Assembly (NCBI GenBank): GCA_938023895.1
Contig: CALJDH010000027.1
Span: 1-9,277 of the forward strand
Length of the DNA stretch: 9,277 bases
Reading direction: 5' to 3'
Source: an uncultured Aliiroseovarius sp.
GTDB taxonomy: Bacteria > Pseudomonadota > Alphaproteobacteria > Rhodobacterales > Rhodobacteraceae
Shown here piece by piece: positions 7,311-9,277 of the stretch; within the stretch, counting starts at the first letter, position 1; each line of letters begins with the position of its first letter. The translations under genes were made by a program, and so were the position numbers. The notes beneath the pieces are model-generated. The model was not told the DNA's origin. It did no database searches and saw nothing but the letters and a program-made list of their open reading frames with translations.

Positions 7311-8630
7311 TTGCATAACCATCTGATCGCGAAGACCAATCATCTGCTCGAGCGGGTTTTTCCCGAGCAGCGCCTGTTCCTGCGATCCGAGGAAGGCACG
7401 CGCTTCATCCGGCTGTCGCCACTGACCCAAGCCCTCGGCTGGACTGGGTCTGCTGCATTCTTTGCCTGGTCAATCATCGCAACTGCCGTTTTGCTGATGG
7501 ACTCGATCGGATCGGGCAACCTGCGCGATCAGGCGCAACGTGACAAGCAGCTATACGAACAGCGTGTCCAAACCCTGTCCGAAGAACGCGACGCCCGCAC
7601 CTCGGAAGCCATTGCTGCACAAGAACGCTTTAATCTGGCGCTGTCACAGATCTCGGAAATGCAAAGCGAACTCTTGGCCTCGGAAGAACGCCGCCGAGAG
7701 TTGGAAACTGGGATCGGCGTCATTCAGTCGACGCTCCGCCGCACCATCGGCGAACGCGATGTGGCGAAGGGCAGCTTGGAACAGGTGCTCGCGGAAGCTC
7801 GTGAAAACGCCAACAATGCAGCCCCGGGCGCGACGGCCATCGCCAGCAACGCCACGCTGACCTTCATGACCGAAGAGCTGGCCCGCACCGCTGCCGAGCG
7901 CGACAAGGTCGCCGCCAGCGCCGCCGAGGCCGAGAAATTCGCCCAAGACATGATGTACGAGGCGCGCCTGAAAGAAGAGCTTAACGACCAGATCTTCCGC
8001 CAGTTGGAAGACGCGGTGTCGATCTCGCTCGAACCGCTGGACAAGATGCTTGCTAAGTCCGGCATGCCAGTCGACAGCATTCTGGGCCAGATCCGCCGGG
8101 GCTATTCCGGTCAGGGCGGCCCGCTGACCCCGTTAATCCTATCTACCAGTGGCGGGACACCCGATCCGGACACAGAACGCGCCAACCGCATTCTGGGTGA
8201 ACTGGATCGCATGAACATTTATCGCATCGCGGCCCAGAAGATGCCCTTCGGCATGCCGGTGAAGTCGAATTTCCGCTTCACTTCAGGCTTTGGTACCCGC
8301 TGGGGCCGCATGCATAATGGCACAGACTTCGCCGCCCCCATCGGCACCCCAGTCTATGCACCGGCTGACGGGGTCGTCATTCACGCTGGCTGGTCTTCGG
8401 GCTATGGCCGGCTTATCAAGATCCAACACGAATTCGGCGTTGAAACCCGTTACGCCCATTTGTCGCGCATGAATGTGCAGAAAGGACAAAGGGTCTCGCG
8501 CGGGGATCGAATTGGTGATATTGGAAACAGTGGACGCTCGACCGGGCCGCATCTTCACTATGAAGTGCGCGTGGGCGGACGTCCGATCAACCCCATGATC
8601 TATATCAAGGCAGCACGCGATGTTTTCTAA
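7311..8630 (+). CDS. Membrane-anchored M23 family metallopeptidase (LytM-type peptidoglycan endopeptidase), bactofilin partner type
   Basis: A 439-residue bitopic protein predicted to cut peptide cross-links of peptidoglycan in the periplasm. Layout: a cytoplasmic N-terminus of about 42 residues (including LLERVFPEQRLFLRSEEGTR at 12-31), one membrane helix at about 44-65, a charged coiled coil at about 70-165 and 185-230, a linker, and a C-terminal M23 domain (about 320-432). All catalytic residues are present: zinc ligands His335 and Asp339 (MHNGTDFA), His383 (YAHLS), and His414/His416 (GPHLHYE), so it should be active rather than a degenerate EnvC-type activator. The start is TTG 7311: an in-frame TAA lies at 7254-7256 with no ATG or GTG between, and TGGGGA at 7298-7303 can serve as ribosome site. 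Its last 11 nt overlap the bactofilin gene. The arrangement resembles the LmdC-BacA pairs of stalked and budding alphaproteobacteria; assignment to that subgroup is inference. Confidence 0.93.
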   Translation: MHNHLIAKTNHLLERVFPEQRLFLRSEEGTRFIRLSPLTQALGWTGSAAFFAWSIIATAVLLMDSIGSGNLRDQAQRDKQLYEQRVQTLSEERDARTSEAIAAQERFNLALSQISEMQSELLASEERRRELETGIGVIQSTLRRTIGERDVAKGSLEQVLAEARENANNAAPGATAIASNATLTFMTEELARTAAERDKVAASAAEAEKFAQDMMYEARLKEELNDQIFRQLEDAVSISLEPLDKMLAKSGMPVDSILGQIRRGYSGQGGPLTPLILSTSGGTPDPDTERANRILGELDRMNIYRIAAQKMPFGMPVKSNFRFTSGFGTRWGRMHNGTDFAAPIGTPVYAPADGVVIHAGWSSGYGRLIKIQHEFGVETRYAHLSRMNVQKGQRVSRGDRIGDIGNSGRSTGPHLHYEVRVGGRPINPMIYIKAARDVF

Positions 8631-9147
8631 AAGCAAGATCAACGAGCCCGGCCCCAAGGCTGGCGACAAGGATACCAAAGCAGCGGCACCCGCCGCCGAG
8701 AAACCGGCGATCCCGCCCAAGGCATCGACACCGCCCGTGCCGTCTTCGACCCCGAAAGCCAAGCCGCCCGCATCGACCCTGTCGTCTGACATCGTCATCA
8801 AGGGTGACATCAAGTCGACCGGCGACATCATCGTTGAAGGCACAGTGGAAGGCGACATCCGCGCCCATCAGCTGACCGTTGGCGAAGGCGCCACCGTGCG
8901 CGGCGAAGTGGTTGGCGACGACGTCGTGATCAACGGCCGCATCGTTGGCCGTCTGCGTGGCCTGAAGGTCCGCCTGACCGCCACTGCACGCGTCGAAGGT
9001 GACATCATCCACAAGACCATCGCCATCGAAAGCGGCGCGCATTTTGAAGGCTCGGTTCAGCGTCAAGACGACCCGCTGTCGGGTGGCGCAAAGAAGGTTC
9101 AGCCCGCAGCAGCCCCTGCCCCCGCGGCGGCTGCCGAAAAAGCCTAA
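8620..9147 (+). CDS. Bactofilin (DUF583, polymer-forming cytoskeletal protein)
   Basis: Bactofilins self-assemble into filaments without nucleotide and act as scaffolds for cell-wall enzymes at the inner face of the cytoplasmic membrane. The 175 residues split into an N-terminal segment MFSKSKI, a Pro/Ala/Lys-rich linker (8-53), the right-handed beta-helix core (about 55-148) with its short repeated turns (IKGDIKSTGDIIVEGTVEGD at 60-79, then VRGEVVGDDVVINGRIVG and ARVEGDII), and a Pro/Ala-rich tail (149-175). The first residues resemble the MFSK... membrane-targeting sequence described for Caulobacter BacA. The ATG at 8620 lies inside the end of the M23 gene in another frame, giving an 11-nt overlap and likely translational coupling; AAGG at 8607-8610 is a modest ribosome site. 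The symbol bacA is avoided because it also names an unrelated gene. Confidence 0.95.
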   Translation: MFSKSKINEPGPKAGDKDTKAAAPAAEKPAIPPKASTPPVPSSTPKAKPPASTLSSDIVIKGDIKSTGDIIVEGTVEGDIRAHQLTVGEGATVRGEVVGDDVVINGRIVGRLRGLKVRLTATARVEGDIIHKTIAIESGAHFEGSVQRQDDPLSGGAKKVQPAAAPAPAAAAEKA

Positions 9148-9173
9148 ACCTGAGAAAACCCGGACTATTCCAA

Positions 9174-9204
9174 AACAAAGGCCGCCCGATGGGCGGCCTT
9201 TGTT
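9174..9204 (+). terminator. Strong intrinsic terminator after the bactofilin gene, probably bidirectional
   Basis: A perfect inverted repeat with a core of AAAGGCCGCCC, loop GAT and GGGCGGCCTTT (9177-9201) extends to about 14 pairs including the flanking AAC/GTT. It begins 26 nt after the bactofilin stop and continues into a T-rich tail (TTTGTTATTGT). Read on the minus strand it likewise ends in TTTGTTTT, so it could also stop transcription of the converging gene on the right. Confidence 0.88.
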
Positions 9205-9223
9205 ATTGTAGATCTGTTTTGCG

Positions 9224-9277
9224 TTAGTCTTCGAAGGACATGACCTTCTTATACAAATGCCAAGTCGCGTGCCCCAG
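9224..9277 (-). CDS. C-terminal end of a DUF2189-like integral membrane protein (runs off right edge)
   Basis: The last 17 codons of a minus-strand gene reach the window edge in frame, ending at a TAA (9226-9224). The peptide LGHATWHLYKKVMSFED resembles the conserved C-terminus of DUF2189 membrane proteins of alphaproteobacteria (typically ...LGHASWHLYR...). Function of that family is unknown. The gene converges on the bactofilin gene with the hairpin terminator between them. The assignment rests on a very short stretch, so both gene reality and family are moderately supported. Confidence 0.55.
   Translation of the reverse strand: MGHATWHLYKKVMSFED

Noticed and set aside
8641..8790. Pro/Ala/Lys-rich stretch as a possible tandem repeat
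   Set aside because: It is a compositionally biased linker without a regular repeat unit, normal for bactofilin termini.
8283..8858. Minus-strand open frame of 191 codons
   Set aside because: It is antisense across the M23 catalytic domain and the bactofilin, both clearly real on the plus strand; the translation shows no known family.

Overview
The window looks like chromosomal housekeeping DNA from an alphaproteobacterium, most likely a marine Rhodobacterales (roseobacter-type) species. The basis is GC-rich coding sequence with alphaproteobacterial codon use and protein families that resemble roseobacter homologues: a DUF455 protein, an AsmA/YhdP-type giant, an M23 peptidase followed by a bactofilin, and a DUF2189 C-terminus. 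The species cannot be named from sequence alone. I see no insertion sequence, tRNA, rRNA, CRISPR array or phage gene.

Left half (1-5491), minus strand: three genes are read in the order AsmA/YhdP-like protein -> queA -> YcaD-like MFS transporter. The 1232-residue AsmA-like protein is a single-pass inner-membrane protein with a very long periplasmic part and an unusually long cytoplasmic tail. queA (tRNA queuosine synthesis) begins 36 nt after it at its conserved start. The MFS gene follows after 92 nt and runs off the left edge, so only its N-terminal half is visible.

Centre (5492-5686) is a divergent intergenic region that should hold the promoters for both sides. To its right on the plus strand, bcp (peroxiredoxin) and a DUF455 ferritin-like gene are separated by only 2 nt and look co-transcribed. 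This pairs a thiol peroxidase with a probable metal-binding helical protein. The peroxiredoxin keeps the peroxidatic cysteine but lacks the usual nearby resolving cysteine.

Right part (7042-9277): after a 269-nt gap with palindromic elements lies a two-gene morphogenesis cassette, a membrane-anchored, catalytically complete M23 endopeptidase (TTG start) and a bactofilin whose start codon lies inside the peptidase gene (11-nt overlap). The bactofilin carries an N-terminal MFSK-type sequence like that known to bind membranes in Caulobacter, so the likely picture is a membrane-bound bactofilin polymer that positions a peptidoglycan hydrolase. A strong hairpin terminator closes this unit and probably also serves a converging minus-strand gene, whose last 17 codons (DUF2189-like) are seen at the right edge.

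No wholly new system is evident. The items most worth following are the bactofilin/M23 cassette, the bcp-DUF455 pair, and the long cytoplasmic tail of the AsmA-like protein.
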